64,000 nucleotides of DNA from Ruminococcus sp. (GCA_020861185.1 JAJBSV010000010.1:54669-118668), one strand, 5' to 3'; shown: positions 1 to 7,249, counted from the stretch's first letter. Notes: generated by a model not told the origin, from the sequence alone. Made by a program: numbers and translations.

Positions 1-510
1 GGCAAGATGAAGAAGGGCGTCAGAATCCTGAACTTTGCCCGTGGCGAGCTTGTAAACACCGCTGACATCATCGAGGCTGTAGATAACGGCTCCGTTTCGA
101 CCTATATCACCGACTTCCCGAACGACGAGCTTCTTTGCCACGACGGAATCGTCGCGATTCCCCACCTCGGAGCTTCGACCCCCGAGTCGGAGGGCAACTG
201 CGCTTATATGGCGGCTGTTCAGCTCATCGACTATGTCGAGAAGGGCTCGATTCACAACTCCGTAAACCTCCCCGAGTGCGAGCTTGCGAAGACCGCCGAC
301 CACCTCGTCTGCGTTATCCACAAGAACGTTCCGGCAATCATCTCGCAGATTACCTCGTTCATCTCGGCTGACGGTTGCAACATCGAAAACATCGCCAGCA
401 AGTCAAAGAAGGACTGGGCATACACCATGCTCGACATCACCGGCGACTCCGCCGCCGCTGTTAAGGATATTGAGGGCATTGAAGGAGTTACACGCGTGCG
501 TGTGCTTTGA
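1..510 (+). CDS. serA: D-3-phosphoglycerate dehydrogenase, C-terminal part (truncated by window edge)
   Basis: The reading frame is open from base 1, so the true start lies upstream of the window. The visible 169 residues hold the end of the NAD-binding/catalytic domain of a D-isomer-specific 2-hydroxyacid dehydrogenase: the NFARGELV stretch, an aspartate-rich segment and PHLGASTPES, which carries the catalytic histidine region. A C-terminal ACT domain follows (about the last 75 residues, starting near ADHLVCVIHKNVPAI). In this family the enzyme oxidises 3-phosphoglycerate to 3-phosphohydroxypyruvate, the first step of serine synthesis, and the ACT domain often senses serine. The gene is followed directly by a rho-independent terminator, so it ends its transcription unit. 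Confidence 0.93.
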   Translation, partial: GKMKKGVRILNFARGELVNTADIIEAVDNGSVSTYITDFPNDELLCHDGIVAIPHLGASTPESEGNCAYMAAVQLIDYVEKGSIHNSVNLPECELAKTADHLVCVIHKNVPAIISQITSFISADGCNIENIASKSKKDWAYTMLDITGDSAAAVKDIEGIEGVTRVRVL

Positions 511-523
511 TTAAGTAATAAAG

Positions 524-552
524 AAAGCCGTCCGATTGGGCGGCTTTTTTAT
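524..552 (+). terminator. rho-independent terminator after serA
   Basis: GCCGTCC and GGGCGGC form a 7-bp stem around a GATT loop, followed by a T-run, 14 bases after the serA stop. Confidence 0.88.
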
Positions 553-580
553 TGACAAATAATAAAACGCGTGTTATAAT
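552..580 (+). promoter_or_regulatory. peptide promoter, locus A
   Basis: TTGACA at 552-557 and TATAAT at 575-580 with a 17-bp spacer. This is a perfect sigma-A consensus. The predicted start is A587, the first base of AGCAAGAGAGCG. Confidence 0.85.
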
Positions 581-639
581 GCTTTTAGCAAGAGAGCGAA
601 AAACGGCTTGACCTTTGATAAAACTAAGGAGGTGGCTGT

Positions 640-744
640 ATGACGATTTTTGAGATAGTCTCTACGATTATTTCTGTTATAAATCTGATTGCGGACATTT
701 TCTTCAGAATCCTCGGCTTAAAATCCGGGGATAAAAAGAAATAG
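640..744 (+). CDS. Small hydrophobic peptide, putative type I toxin (locus A)
   Basis: A 34-residue peptide beginning MTIFEIVSTIISVINLIAD and ending SGDKKK. It has a very strong ribosome site (AAGGAGGTGG, 7-8 bases before ATG 640). One hydrophobic segment spans residues 3-27, followed by a basic tail. This shape (short start, acidic residue at about position 5, a single membrane helix, Lys-rich end) fits the holin-like or TxpA/BsrG-like type I toxins of Firmicutes, so membrane insertion is the likely action (inference). It differs from the copy B peptide by no residue I can see. The mRNA is overlapped at its 3' part by an antisense RNA made from 852 leftwards. Confidence 0.75.
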   Translation: MTIFEIVSTIISVINLIADIFFRILGLKSGDKKK

Positions 745-852
745 CCGCGAACTAGACTAATAGGGACGGCTGATTTCCAAATTTGGTGCAGGCTCTGTAT
801 CTGCACATTTTAGATCGAGCCTGAACTGTTCCAGCAGTTCCGCTCTCTTGCT
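733..852 (-). ncRNA. Antisense RNA to the locus A peptide (putative antitoxin RNA)
   Basis: Predicted transcript of about 120 nt from the promoter at 884-856. It contains a GAACTG/CAGTTC hairpin, an AAATGTGCAG/CTGCAC element and a terminator stem AGCCG...CGGCT followed by ATTTCTTTTT. That U-tract is the exact complement of the peptide's AAA AAG AAA codons. The RNA overlaps the peptide's 3' coding end and its whole 3' UTR, as RatA does with txpA. Existence and ends are inferred from sequence only. Confidence 0.68.
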
Positions 853-855
853 TAT

Positions 856-884
856 ATTATACCCGATTTCAGTTATGATGTCAA
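856..884 (-). promoter_or_regulatory. antisense promoter, locus A
   Basis: On the minus strand, TTGACA (884-879), a 17-bp spacer and TATAAT (861-856), facing the peptide promoter. Confidence 0.85.
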
Positions 885-896
885 CATCTTTTTTTA
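877..896 (+). terminator. candidate terminator of the locus A peptide mRNA
   Basis: GATG-TCAA-CATC followed by seven T. The loop is the complement of the antisense -35 box. The stem is only 4 bp, the weakest of the five copies. Confidence 0.45.
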
Positions 897-904
897 ATTT
901 CACG

Positions 905-932
905 AAAAAAGCCGGCGTTTAGCCGGCTTTTT
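905..932 (-). terminator. bidirectional terminator between locus A and tRNA-Pro
   Basis: AAAAAGCCGGC-GTTTA-GCCGGCTTTTT, an almost symmetrical hairpin. It can end tRNA-Pro transcription on the minus strand and read-through from locus A on the plus strand. Confidence 0.85.
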
Positions 933-935
933 GTA

Positions 936-1012
<77 letters not shown>

Positions 1013-1074
1013 AAGACCGTCAATTATTATAGCACATAACGCTCCCTCTGTCAAGGATAAAATTCGCTAAAACG

Positions 1075-1110
1075 CAAAAAACTCCCCACCTGTCTGCATC
1101 AGGTGGGGAG
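1075..1110 (-). terminator. terminator of the surface protein gene
   Basis: An 11-bp stem CTCCCCACCTG/CAGGTGGGGAG followed on the minus strand by TTTTTTGC. Confidence 0.9.
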
Positions 1111-1145
1111 AATCGATTTTAATTATCCTTCGTTACAGGAGGAAA

Positions 1146-2549
1146 TTATCTTCTCTTAGAAGCTACAGCAGCAGCAGCGGCAACAGCCATAGGAACGAGT
1201 GCCAAAACGATACCGGTGGTAGGGTTGGTCTCGGGCTCAGCAGTGGTGTCGTCAGTGTCGTCTACAGTAAGCTCGTCGTCCTCAGTCTCGGAGTTGGTAT
1301 CCTCAACAGGGTCGTCGTTCTCAACAACTTCATCTTCGTCAACAGGATAGTAGATGGTAAGAACTACAGAAGTTGCACGGAGCTGAACACCATTTGTACC
1401 ATCGGTATTGTAGGTGTAAGTGGTGCCATAGTTGTAACCAGCATAATCGTCCAGAACAACGCTTTCAGTAACGGTGAGGTAAGAAGCGAATACGCTGTAA
1501 TCACTGTTGTAAAGAGCAGACATCGGGATGTCAGTGAATGTGAGGGTGTCAGTAGAACCGTTCAAAACGTAGGTGCTGACAGCAGACTGAGTGGTAGCAA
1601 GGCTGAGGAAGTAGTAGAGAGATGAATAGCTATCAACACTACTATCAGTCATAATAGTATTCAGGTAGTATACGCCGAAGCCGGTGATGGTATCTTCGAG
1701 GGTAACAGTAACCTCAGCATAAGCCTCGCCGGAGTTGTAAGCGGACAAAATCATAGCTCTGTTAGCAAGGGTCTGATCCCAAACGAGGAGGTCAGCAGCA
1801 GTGATGTCATCATCAGCAGAATTCTGAGTGGTAACATCAGAAACGATAACTACATACTTATTAGAGTCGTAAGACACAGTTCCCTTAGCAGTGGTCATAG
1901 CAGAACCGGGGATGGTGTCGCTGGAAGTACCTTCAGAATAGTTGTAGGTGAAGGTAGTTGCAACGCCGGAAGCGGTTGCATCGCTAGCATACCACCAAGA
2001 GGAAGTAAGGTAGTTAGCCCAGATAGTAGGATCACCATTGTAGTCTTCCAAATCCCAGGTTACAACAGCGGTAACAGTGAAGGTGTTGCCGGAAGTGGAA
2101 ACGATACCACTGTTAGGAAGCATTGCGTTTACAGCATTGCCGCTAGCATCGGTGTAAGCATCATATGCCCAGTAGCCGATATCGATAGTGTAAGGCTGAT
2201 ATGTGCCAACTGTCGAAGAATCAGCAGATACAGTGCCGAGCTTAACTGTTGCACCGTTCAAAGATGCATAGTAAGTGATGGTGTGAGGAACAGAAGTGTA
2301 AGACCAGTCAGCATAGTTAGCAGGAACGGTGATATCGACAGTCTCGATACCAGTTACTCCAACGTAACCAGTTATAGCATATGTAGGAGCAGACATTGTG
2401 AACTCAACGGTTCCGGTGCCTTCTGTCTTCAAATAATTGCTCAGTACGATGTCATAAGACTCGTAATCAGTAGCGAACGCAGAGATAGCCATTGCAGAGA
2501 TGGCGAGCACGACTGCCATGACGACAGCCAAGAGCTTTCTCATTTTCAT
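1146..2549 (-). CDS. Secreted surface protein with C-terminal sorting-like signal
   Basis: 467 residues from ATG 2549, which has AAGGAGGAAAT 7 bases upstream. The frame stays open further upstream but has no better start. Residues 1-26 are a signal peptide (KMRK, hydrophobic core, AISAFA). The mature part is rich in Thr, Ser, Tyr, Asp and Val, with beta-rich character, and I recognise no domain with confidence. Near the C-terminus an acidic Thr/Asp/Glu linker precedes NPTTG, a hydrophobic segment and KRR. This is the layout of an LPXTG-like cell-wall sorting signal with an NPxTG motif (inference). It is transcribed alone from TTGACA-17-TATAAT at 2690-2662, with a leader of about 105 nt and its own terminator. 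It lies between the two inverted small-RNA loci A and B. Confidence 0.75.
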   Translation of the reverse strand: MKMRKLLAVVMAVVLAISAMAISAFATDYESYDIVLSNYLKTEGTGTVEFTMSAPTYAITGYVGVTGIETVDITVPANYADWSYTSVPHTITYYASLNGATVKLGTVSADSSTVGTYQPYTIDIGYWAYDAYTDASGNAVNAMLPNSGIVSTSGNTFTVTAVVTWDLEDYNGDPTIWANYLTSSWWYASDATASGVATTFTYNYSEGTSSDTIPGSAMTTAKGTVSYDSNKYVVIVSDVTTQNSADDDITAADLLVWDQTLANRAMILSAYNSGEAYAEVTVTLEDTITGFGVYYLNTIMTDSSVDSYSSLYYFLSLATTQSAVSTYVLNGSTDTLTFTDIPMSALYNSDYSVFASYLTVTESVVLDDYAGYNYGTTYTYNTDGTNGVQLRATSVVLTIYYPVDEDEVVENDDPVEDTNSETEDDELTVDDTDDTTAEPETNPTTGIVLALVPMAVAAAAAVASKRR

Positions 2550-2661
2550 GATAAATTTCCTCCTTAAAGAAATTATTTTTATCCCTATAAACGGGTATAG
2601 AGATTCTTGTCTTGGGCATAATATTTGCCCGATTTGTTTCGGAATAACCCGACACACCGAC

Positions 2662-2690
2662 ATTATAGCACCGAGGAGAAGTCTTGTCAA
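2662..2690 (-). promoter_or_regulatory. promoter of the surface protein gene
   Basis: Minus-strand TTGACA (2690-2685), 17 bp, TATAAT (2667-2662). Confidence 0.8.
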
Positions 2691-2700
2691 GTATTTTTTG

Positions 2701-2948
2701 AAATATTTGCGCTCCCTACGGTCGCGAACCTCTCAGTCACGCTTTGCGTGCCAGCTCCCTTATCAACGGGAGCCTTGATGGGCTCTTTATAATGCGGTCT
2801 CTCGGATTTTGCCTTCCGCTGTTTAAGTAGTGTCAAAAACGCCGCAAAAAGTTGCAAAAAGTTTTGAAAAAAATTTTTTTGGATGATTTGAACAACACAC
2901 AGGCTGATTTTAGGGCGCCCGATTGGCAATTTTGAATAAAATAAAAGG
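2701..2948. repeat. Intergenic region with a degenerate palindromic repeat
   Basis: No gene seen. 2708-2785 carries hairpins of the CTCAGTC...GCCAGCTCCC...GGGAGCC type, also present after spo0A (5966) and in related form at 63.87 kb. The rest is A/T-rich with runs of A and T and lacks a convincing reading frame. Confidence 0.55.
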
Positions 2949-2970
2949 GGCTATTGACAAAATAGCCTTT
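2938..2970 (-). terminator. terminator of the locus B peptide mRNA
   Basis: On the minus strand, GGCTATT-TTGTC-AATAGCC followed by CCTTTTATTTT. The antisense -35 box (TTGACA, 2954-2959) lies inside this hairpin. Confidence 0.65.
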
Positions 2971-2982
2971 TGGGGGTATAAT
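2954..2982 (+). promoter_or_regulatory. antisense promoter, locus B
   Basis: TTGACA 2954-2959, 17 bp, TATAAT 2977-2982. The transcript would start at AGCAAGAGAGCGG (2987). Confidence 0.85.
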
Positions 2983-2986
2983 AAAT

Positions 2987-3106
2987 AGCAAGAGAGCGGA
3001 ACTGCGCCAACAGTTCTGGCTTGATTTAAAATGTGCAGATACAGAGCCTGCACCAAATTTGGAAATCAGCCGTCCCTATTAGTCTAGTTCGCGGCTATTT
3101 CTTTTT
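2987..3106 (+). ncRNA. Antisense RNA to the locus B peptide
   Basis: Predicted 120-nt RNA, almost identical to the locus A antisense apart from the segment after GGAACTG (2998-3020). It ends at AGCCG...CGGCT followed by ATTTCTTTTT, which overlaps the peptide's Lys codons. Predicted from sequence only. Confidence 0.68.
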
Positions 3107-3199
3107 ATCCCCGGATTTTAAGCCGAGGATTCTGAAGAAAATGTCCGCAATCAGATTTATAACAGAAATAATCGTAGAGACTATCTCAAAAATCGTCAT
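3095..3199 (-). CDS. Small hydrophobic peptide, putative type I toxin (locus B)
   Basis: 34 residues, same sequence as locus A (MTIFEIVSTIIS... GDKKK). Ribosome site AAGGAGGTGG precedes ATG 3199. It is driven by the minus-strand promoter at 3286-3258. The 5' UTR differs from locus A at a few bases, including a C-to-T in the terminal repeat that still allows a U-G pair with the mRNA 3' end. A single membrane helix plus basic tail suggests a membrane-acting type I toxin (inference). Confidence 0.75.
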   Translation of the reverse strand: MTIFEIVSTIISVINLIADIFFRILGLKSGDKKK

Positions 3200-3257
3200 A
3201 CAGCCACCTCCTTAGTTTTATCAAAGGTCAAGCCGTTTTCACTCTCTTGCTGTCGAC

Positions 3258-3286
3258 ATTATAACATATAATTTAAATAGTGTCAA
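3258..3286 (-). promoter_or_regulatory. peptide promoter, locus B
   Basis: Minus-strand TTGACA (3286-3281), 17 bp, TATAAT (3263-3258). Confidence 0.85.
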
Positions 3287-3311
3287 CACAGAAGTTCGAT
3301 AATAAGCGAAA

Positions 3312-3347
3312 CGCAAAACGCCGCCCTATGACAGGGCGGCGTTTTCA
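3312..3347 (-). terminator. terminator of the first solute-binding protein gene
   Basis: AACGCCGCCCT/AGGGCGGCGTT stem with TTTTGCGTTTC after it on the minus strand. Confidence 0.88.
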
Positions 3348-3362
3348 TATCAACATTCGTTA

Positions 3363-4829
3363 TCAGCTATTATAATCGCTATCCAAGCTATACGGGTCAT
3401 ACTCCGCTATCTGGCTGTTGAGCTGATTTATATAGTACTCAAGCTGTTCGTCATAGGACTCCTTGAGCTGTGCCCAGGTGGTCGGGTCGGCGGAGTCGGC
3501 GATGCCTTCGAAGGTCGAGACGACCGATTCAAGCTTGGTGCCGTAGCCTGCGCCGTAGACAACGAGGATATTGTCGGTCGAGGTCGAGAGCTCGTAGCAC
3601 ACGTCATACATTTCGAGCATGTCCTGAGTCCAGAGGTAGGTTTCCTCAAGCTGAAGTCTGTCAATGTCGACGACCGTCGGGTCGAGGACCTTGAATCTCA
3701 TGCAAGCCGCAAGAAGTGCGACACCCTCGGGGTTCGGAGCGCCCTGAACTATGCAGTAGCCGGAGGAAGCGGACTCAGTATAATAGTAGCCGTTGCCGTC
3801 GTCGTCACGGGGAAGGGGAACGAACATGAGCTCGCCGTCGGACATATCGCCCCAGACAGCTTCGATATTCTCAACCGTGTCGGTGAACATCCACGAGCCG
3901 CCGATATAGAGGAGGCAGAGTCCTTCCTTCATACCGCCGCCGGTGGTGGAGTTGTTTCTTGTGTTCCAGTTATCGTTGTTCCATCTCGGATAGATGCAAC
4001 CGTTCTTTGACAGGTCATAGAGGAGCGAAGCCGCTCTCTCGATTGCCGCCGAGTCGGAATTGTTTTCGAACTGCTGAGTCTCGGTGTTATAGACAACTAT
4101 AGTCTCGCCGCAAGAGTGCATAAGACCTGCGCTGTACCAGAAGCCGTCGAGTGCATACTTGTCCTCATCCGCATCGGAGAACTCGACGCACATCTCATAG
4201 AAGACGTCCCAAGTCCACTCATCATTATAATAGAGCTCGGCGGGGTCGTCGAAGCCGTTTTCTTCCATAACTCTTCTGTTATAGGCAACGACGTTGGTGA
4301 AGGTGTTGTCGTATACTATTATATAAGGTCTGTCCTTGATGGAGAAGTAGGTGTAGGCATATTCCTTTTCGCCCTCCCAGAGGGGGTCGTCATAGTCGAT
4401 ATAGTCGTCGACGGGGACGAAGATGCCCTTCAGACAGCTGTTCGGAAAGACCTCGTTGTCGCCGGGATAGAAGTCGGGCGAGTTGGACGCCAGAATCAGG
4501 TTTGCGAGCTCGTCATATCTTGTGTCCCAAGTGCACTCGTACCACTCGATCGAGCAACCGTATTTCTCCTGGAATGTCCAGTAGCCGGAGTTTATGATTT
4601 CGTCCTCGGAATAGTTCTGCATGTCGTCATACCACGCGAACCATGTGATGGAGCTTCCCGACACCTCGGTGTCCTCGGCATCCGGCAGATAAATTCCCGC
4701 CGCATTGAGGATAGCCTCGGCATCCTGTGTGGCAAATGTAAGCTGTACGACTTCACGGTTTGAACTTCCGCATCCGACAAGAGCGAAAATCATTATGGAA
4801 GCCAACAGCAGTGCTATAATCTTCTTCAT
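3363..4829 (-). CDS. Extracellular solute-binding lipoprotein (ABC family 1-like), paralogue 1
   Basis: 488 residues. Signal peptide MKKIIALLLASIMIFALVGC with a lipobox cysteine at residue 20, so it should be lipid-anchored outside the membrane. The body has the features of extracellular solute-binding proteins of ABC importers: a WTWDVFYEMC-type segment, a GGSWMF hydrophobic strand and the VPLPRDDDGNG loop typical of family 1 sugar-binding proteins. It is closely similar end to end to the protein at 28222-29661. No permease or ATPase gene is nearby, so the ligand and partner transporter are unknown. It has its own promoter (4890-4862) and terminator, and is monocistronic. Confidence 0.82.
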   Translation of the reverse strand: MKKIIALLLASIMIFALVGCGSSNREVVQLTFATQDAEAILNAAGIYLPDAEDTEVSGSSITWFAWYDDMQNYSEDEIINSGYWTFQEKYGCSIEWYECTWDTRYDELANLILASNSPDFYPGDNEVFPNSCLKGIFVPVDDYIDYDDPLWEGEKEYAYTYFSIKDRPYIIVYDNTFTNVVAYNRRVMEENGFDDPAELYYNDEWTWDVFYEMCVEFSDADEDKYALDGFWYSAGLMHSCGETIVVYNTETQQFENNSDSAAIERAASLLYDLSKNGCIYPRWNNDNWNTRNNSTTGGGMKEGLCLLYIGGSWMFTDTVENIEAVWGDMSDGELMFVPLPRDDDGNGYYYTESASSGYCIVQGAPNPEGVALLAACMRFKVLDPTVVDIDRLQLEETYLWTQDMLEMYDVCYELSTSTDNILVVYGAGYGTKLESVVSTFEGIADSADPTTWAQLKESYDEQLEYYINQLNSQIAEYDPYSLDSDYNS

Positions 4830-4861
4830 CAGGAATCCTCCTAATTGTATTTGATTCTAAT

Positions 4862-4890
4862 ATTATACAACTTTTTCGCCCCGATTTCAA
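4862..4890 (-). promoter_or_regulatory. promoter of solute-binding protein 1
   Basis: Minus-strand TTGAAA (4890-4885), 17 bp, TATAAT (4867-4862). Leader of about 25 nt. The remaining 4891-5058 up to the spo0A promoter shows nothing else. Confidence 0.75.
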
Positions 4891-5058
4891 TTAGGCATAT
4901 TGTACAATTACCGTCGTCGCAATTTGTGCAGATTGACGAACGCCCTCTTTTCGACGCACTTCGGCAGGTTTCCCCACGCTGAAAACACGTTTATTTCTCC
5001 GTTTTTTGTGTAATCAGCCGAAAATCAGCCCATAGTCGATAATTTTACTGGAAAAGTC

Positions 5059-5087
5059 TTGCAATTTTATAAGTGATATGGTAGAAT
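5059..5087 (+). promoter_or_regulatory. candidate promoter of spo0A
   Basis: TTGCAA 5059-5064, 17 bp, TAGAAT 5082-5087. A moderate sigma-A match. I see no convincing sigma-H site or 0A box, but did not scan exhaustively. Confidence 0.45.
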
Positions 5088-5152
5088 CTGGAAGAGTTAA
5101 GGCTTTCCGCGGGGTCTTCTTTAGAACAATAACGGAGGAAATTGAAATAACA

Positions 5153-5962
5153 ATGGAAAAGTCCAAGAAAATAAAAGTACTTATCGGCGACGACAGCGAG
5201 GAATATGGCGTCAGGTGCGCAACCGCACTTCGCGATGCAGGATTTTTCTGCATCATGCGACCGAAGGACGGAAATATCATCCTCGAGGCAATCAGGGACG
5301 AAGTGCCGGACGTGGCGGTGATGGACATGTGGATGCCGAACCTTGATGCGGTCGAGATTATGCGCAAGCTCAGGAAATCGGGGCAGTCGGGGACGATGTT
5401 CGTCGTCGCGACGCCGTGCGACAACGAGTTCGCAATCAGGCAGGCGATGGGTGAGGGCGCAAGCTACTGCATGGTGAAGCCGTTCGACTATTCCGTCCTC
5501 GGCGACAGAATCAAGGAGCTCATGGGCTACGAGGTCGTCGGCGCAAACGAGATTACTTTTTCGCAGAACGAAAACAAGCTCACGGCGAGCCCAATCGCCA
5601 ACGGCGTCGAAATAGATATCGTCGTGACCGAAATGATTCACATGCTCGGCGTGCCGGCGCACATCAAGGGCTATCACTATCTGAGAGCCGCAATAATCTA
5701 CTCGGTTCGTGACCCGCAGATGTTAGAGAGCGTGACGAAAATCATGTATCCGACCGTCGCGAAGGACTTCGGGACGACGCCGTCGCGTGTCGAGCGTGCC
5801 ATCCGCCATGCCATCGAGATAGCGTGGGATCGGGGAGACGTCGAGACCCTCAATTCCTTCTTCGGCTACACCGTCAACACCGGCAAAGGCAAACCGACCA
5901 ATTCGGAATTCATCGCACTTGTGGCGGATAGGATTAAATTACGGTATAGGCAGTTCGCGTAA
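5153..5962 (+). CDS. spo0A: Stage 0 sporulation protein A (response regulator)
   Basis: 269 residues from ATG 5153. A longer in-frame start at 5078 lacks a ribosome site, and GGAGG lies 14 bases before 5153. The N-terminal receiver domain has the acidic pair D13/D14, phospho-acceptor D58 in VMDMWMPN, and K in MVKPFD. The C-terminal Spo0A DNA-binding domain has GVPAHIKGYHYLR, the recognition-helix region TTPSRVERAIRHAIE and WDRGDVETLN. The family is the phosphorelay-activated master regulator of sporulation entry and stationary-phase genes, binding TTGTCGAA-like boxes. It is monocistronic and convergent with the rpmG-rplL operon. The presence of Spo0A suggests, but does not prove, spore formation. 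Confidence 0.96.
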   Translation: MEKSKKIKVLIGDDSEEYGVRCATALRDAGFFCIMRPKDGNIILEAIRDEVPDVAVMDMWMPNLDAVEIMRKLRKSGQSGTMFVVATPCDNEFAIRQAMGEGASYCMVKPFDYSVLGDRIKELMGYEVVGANEITFSQNENKLTASPIANGVEIDIVVTEMIHMLGVPAHIKGYHYLRAAIIYSVRDPQMLESVTKIMYPTVAKDFGTTPSRVERAIRHAIEIAWDRGDVETLNSFFGYTVNTGKGKPTNSEFIALVADRIKLRYRQFA

Positions 5963-5965
5963 ACC

Positions 5966-6096
5966 CCTCAGTCGCCTTCGGCGCCAGCTCCCCTTTCAGG
6001 GGAGCCTTTTTGTATCCTGCACAAACTTTCATTAGAACAAAAAAAGCCTCCCCTGAAAGGGGAGGGGGACCATGCGTAGCATGGTGGAGGGGTTTA
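5966..6096. repeat. Convergent terminators built from palindromic repeats
   Basis: The stretch 5966-6011 (ACCCCTCAGTC...GCTCCCCTTTCAGGGGAGC-CTTTTT) ends spo0A. The stretch 6039-6096 (GCCTCCCC-TGAAA-GGGGAGG, then ACCATGCGTAGCATGGT and GGAGGGG) ends the rplL operon on the minus strand with a seven-T run. The same family occurs at 17504-17556, 19505-19557 and 51584-51652. Confidence 0.8.
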
Positions 6097-6103
6097 AATC
6101 AAA

Positions 6104-6475
6104 TTACTTGATCTCAACAGTAGCGCCAGCCTCTTCGAGCTTAGCCTTGAGTTCGTCAGCCTCTGCCTTGGAAACGCCTTCCTTGACGTTCTTGGGAGCG
6201 CCTTCAACGAATTCCTTGGACTCCTTAAGATCGAGACCGAGGATATCCTTGACAGCCTTGATAACGGGCATCTTAGCGTCGTTGAAGGAAGCGAGGACAA
6301 CGGTGAATTCGGTCTGCTCAGCGGGAGCAGCAGCGGCAGCACCTGCAGCGGGAGCAGCGGCAACTGCGGCGGTAACGCCGAATTCTTCCTGGATTGCGTC
6401 AATGAGTTCCTTGAGTTCCAATACGGAAAGACCCTTGACGTCTTCTACAAACTTTAAAATTTTCTCTGAAGCCAT
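6104..6475 (-). CDS. rplL: 50S ribosomal protein L7/L12
   Basis: 123 residues, the usual length. The N-terminal dimerisation domain ([23 protein letters not shown]), an Ala/Gly/Pro-rich hinge at about residues 37-53 ([16 protein letters not shown]) and the C-terminal factor-binding domain ([24 protein letters not shown]...) are all visible. It forms the ribosomal stalk with L10 and recruits translation GTPases. It is the last gene of the minus-strand operon, 61 bases after rplJ, and ends at the repeat-derived terminator. The usual downstream rpoB/rpoC are absent and spo0A lies there in the opposite direction. Confidence 0.97.
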   Translation of the reverse strand: MASEKILKFVEDVKGLSVLELKELIDAIQEEFGVTAAVAAAPAAGAAAAAPAEQTEFTVVLASFNDAKMPVIKAVKDILGLDLKESKEFVEGAPKNVKEGVSKAEADELKAKLEEAGATVEIK

Positions 6476-6536
6476 TTTAGTAAATCTCCTTTAAATGTAA
6501 TAATCAAAATTGTTGGTGAGGATTGCGAAGCTTTTA

Positions 6537-7040
6537 TTAAGCCGCTTCCTCCTGCTTGTCTGCCAAAGCCTGAAGCGTTGCCGCAAGCTTCTGCATGGGA
6601 CCCTGAAGAGAACCGACGAGCTGTGCCAAAAGTACATCTCTTGAAGGAATCTTCGAAAGAGCCATAACTCCGTCTGCATCATAGACTTCGGTGCCGATGA
6701 AGCCAGCCTTGAGCTTGAAGTTTTCGTGCTCTTCGGCGTACTTGCCGAGGATTCTTGCGGCGGCGGTTTCGTCGTCAGCGGAAACTGCGATTGCGGTGGT
6801 GCCGGAAAGGACGTCAGTCAAAGCGTCATAGCCGGAATCCTGCATTGCGAATCTGAGAAGAGTGTTCTTCTCGACGGTGTACTTGACACCTGCTTCACGA
6901 AGCTCTTTTCTGAGGGCGGTGTCCTCTTCAACGGTGATACCGCTGTAGCTGACAAGAACGCCTGCCTTTGAGTTCTTGAGCATCTCGCTGATTTCAGCGA
7001 CCTTAGCCTTCTTGGCGCTAAGAACATTTGCGTTGGGCAT
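6537..7040 (-). CDS. rplJ: 50S ribosomal protein L10
   Basis: 167 residues from ATG 7040, preceded by AAAGAGGTG. A 12-residue in-frame extension to 7076 has no ribosome site. Typical features are NVLSAKKAKVAEISEML, the LVSYSGITVEEDTALRKELREAGV core and a C-terminal helix that binds L7/L12 dimers. L10 anchors the stalk on 23S rRNA. The long leader upstream (7083-7200) is the L10 autoregulatory leader, so L10-L12 feedback on rplJL expression is expected. Confidence 0.97.
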   Translation of the reverse strand: MPNANVLSAKKAKVAEISEMLKNSKAGVLVSYSGITVEEDTALRKELREAGVKYTVEKNTLLRFAMQDSGYDALTDVLSGTTAIAVSADDETAAARILGKYAEEHENFKLKAGFIGTEVYDADGVMALSKIPSRDVLLAQLVGSLQGPMQKLAATLQALADKQEEAA

Positions 7041-7082
7041 TGATTTCACCTCTTTGAAAGTTATTTTTTGCCCCAATTTCTA

Positions 7083-7200
7083 TAAGAAAAGTCCTTCTCC
7101 CGACAGGTCGGGAAAAGGACGTAGAATCATAAAACTACTCTTTTCCTCGGCAGGATTTACATCTCGCATTGAGAAAACCGGCTGTCTTTAGAAACGAAGC
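7083..7200 (-). ncRNA. Ribosomal protein L10 leader
   Basis: The minus strand reads AAGACAGCCGGTTT...GCGAGATGTAAATCCTGCCGAGG, the conserved L10-binding kink-turn region of the Firmicutes L10 leader. It is followed at 7120-7090 by an attenuator hairpin (GTCCTTTTCCCGA/TCGGGAGAAGGAC) and a TTTTCTT run. It sits between rplA and rplJ as expected. Confidence 0.88.
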
Positions 7201-7249
7201 ATATTATTTATACCATACAAAATGGTATTTGTCAGGTGTTAATTACGAA

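Larger units (their letters stand above)
552..896 (+). repeat. Locus A of a five-member convergent peptide/antisense-RNA family
   Basis: This intergenic locus is bounded by two facing consensus promoters (552-580 forward, 856-884 reverse). Transcribed sequence 587-852 recurs almost identically, inverted, at 2987-3251 and in diverged form at 15.8 kb. The first 12 bases of the forward transcript (AGCAAGAGAGCG) are an inverted repeat of 841-852. The promoter spacers differ between copies while the transcribed part is conserved, so the RNA or peptide seems to be what is maintained. See the peptide and antisense RNA entries. The other copies are at 2938-3286, 15663-16010, 32496-32832 and 40470-40893. 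Confidence 0.8.

Noticed and set aside
624..806. A 60-codon reading frame on the antisense strand of locus A, with an identical one at 3033-3215
   Set aside because: It lacks a ribosome site and runs across the antisense RNA terminator and the peptide gene. It is the complement of the conserved peptide region, and the frame is not kept in loci C-E.
587..852. Terminal inverted repeats of loci A-C as ends of a miniature transposon
   Set aside because: The repeats begin at the predicted transcription starts, differ in sequence in D and E while keeping complementarity, and no target-site duplication is evident. RNA pairing explains them better, though past mobility is not excluded.
4116..4763. 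Long opposite-strand frames within several genes (e.g. 4116-4763, 17789-19147, 19739-20815)
   Set aside because: They lie opposite well-supported conserved genes, have shadow-like composition and lack ribosome sites.
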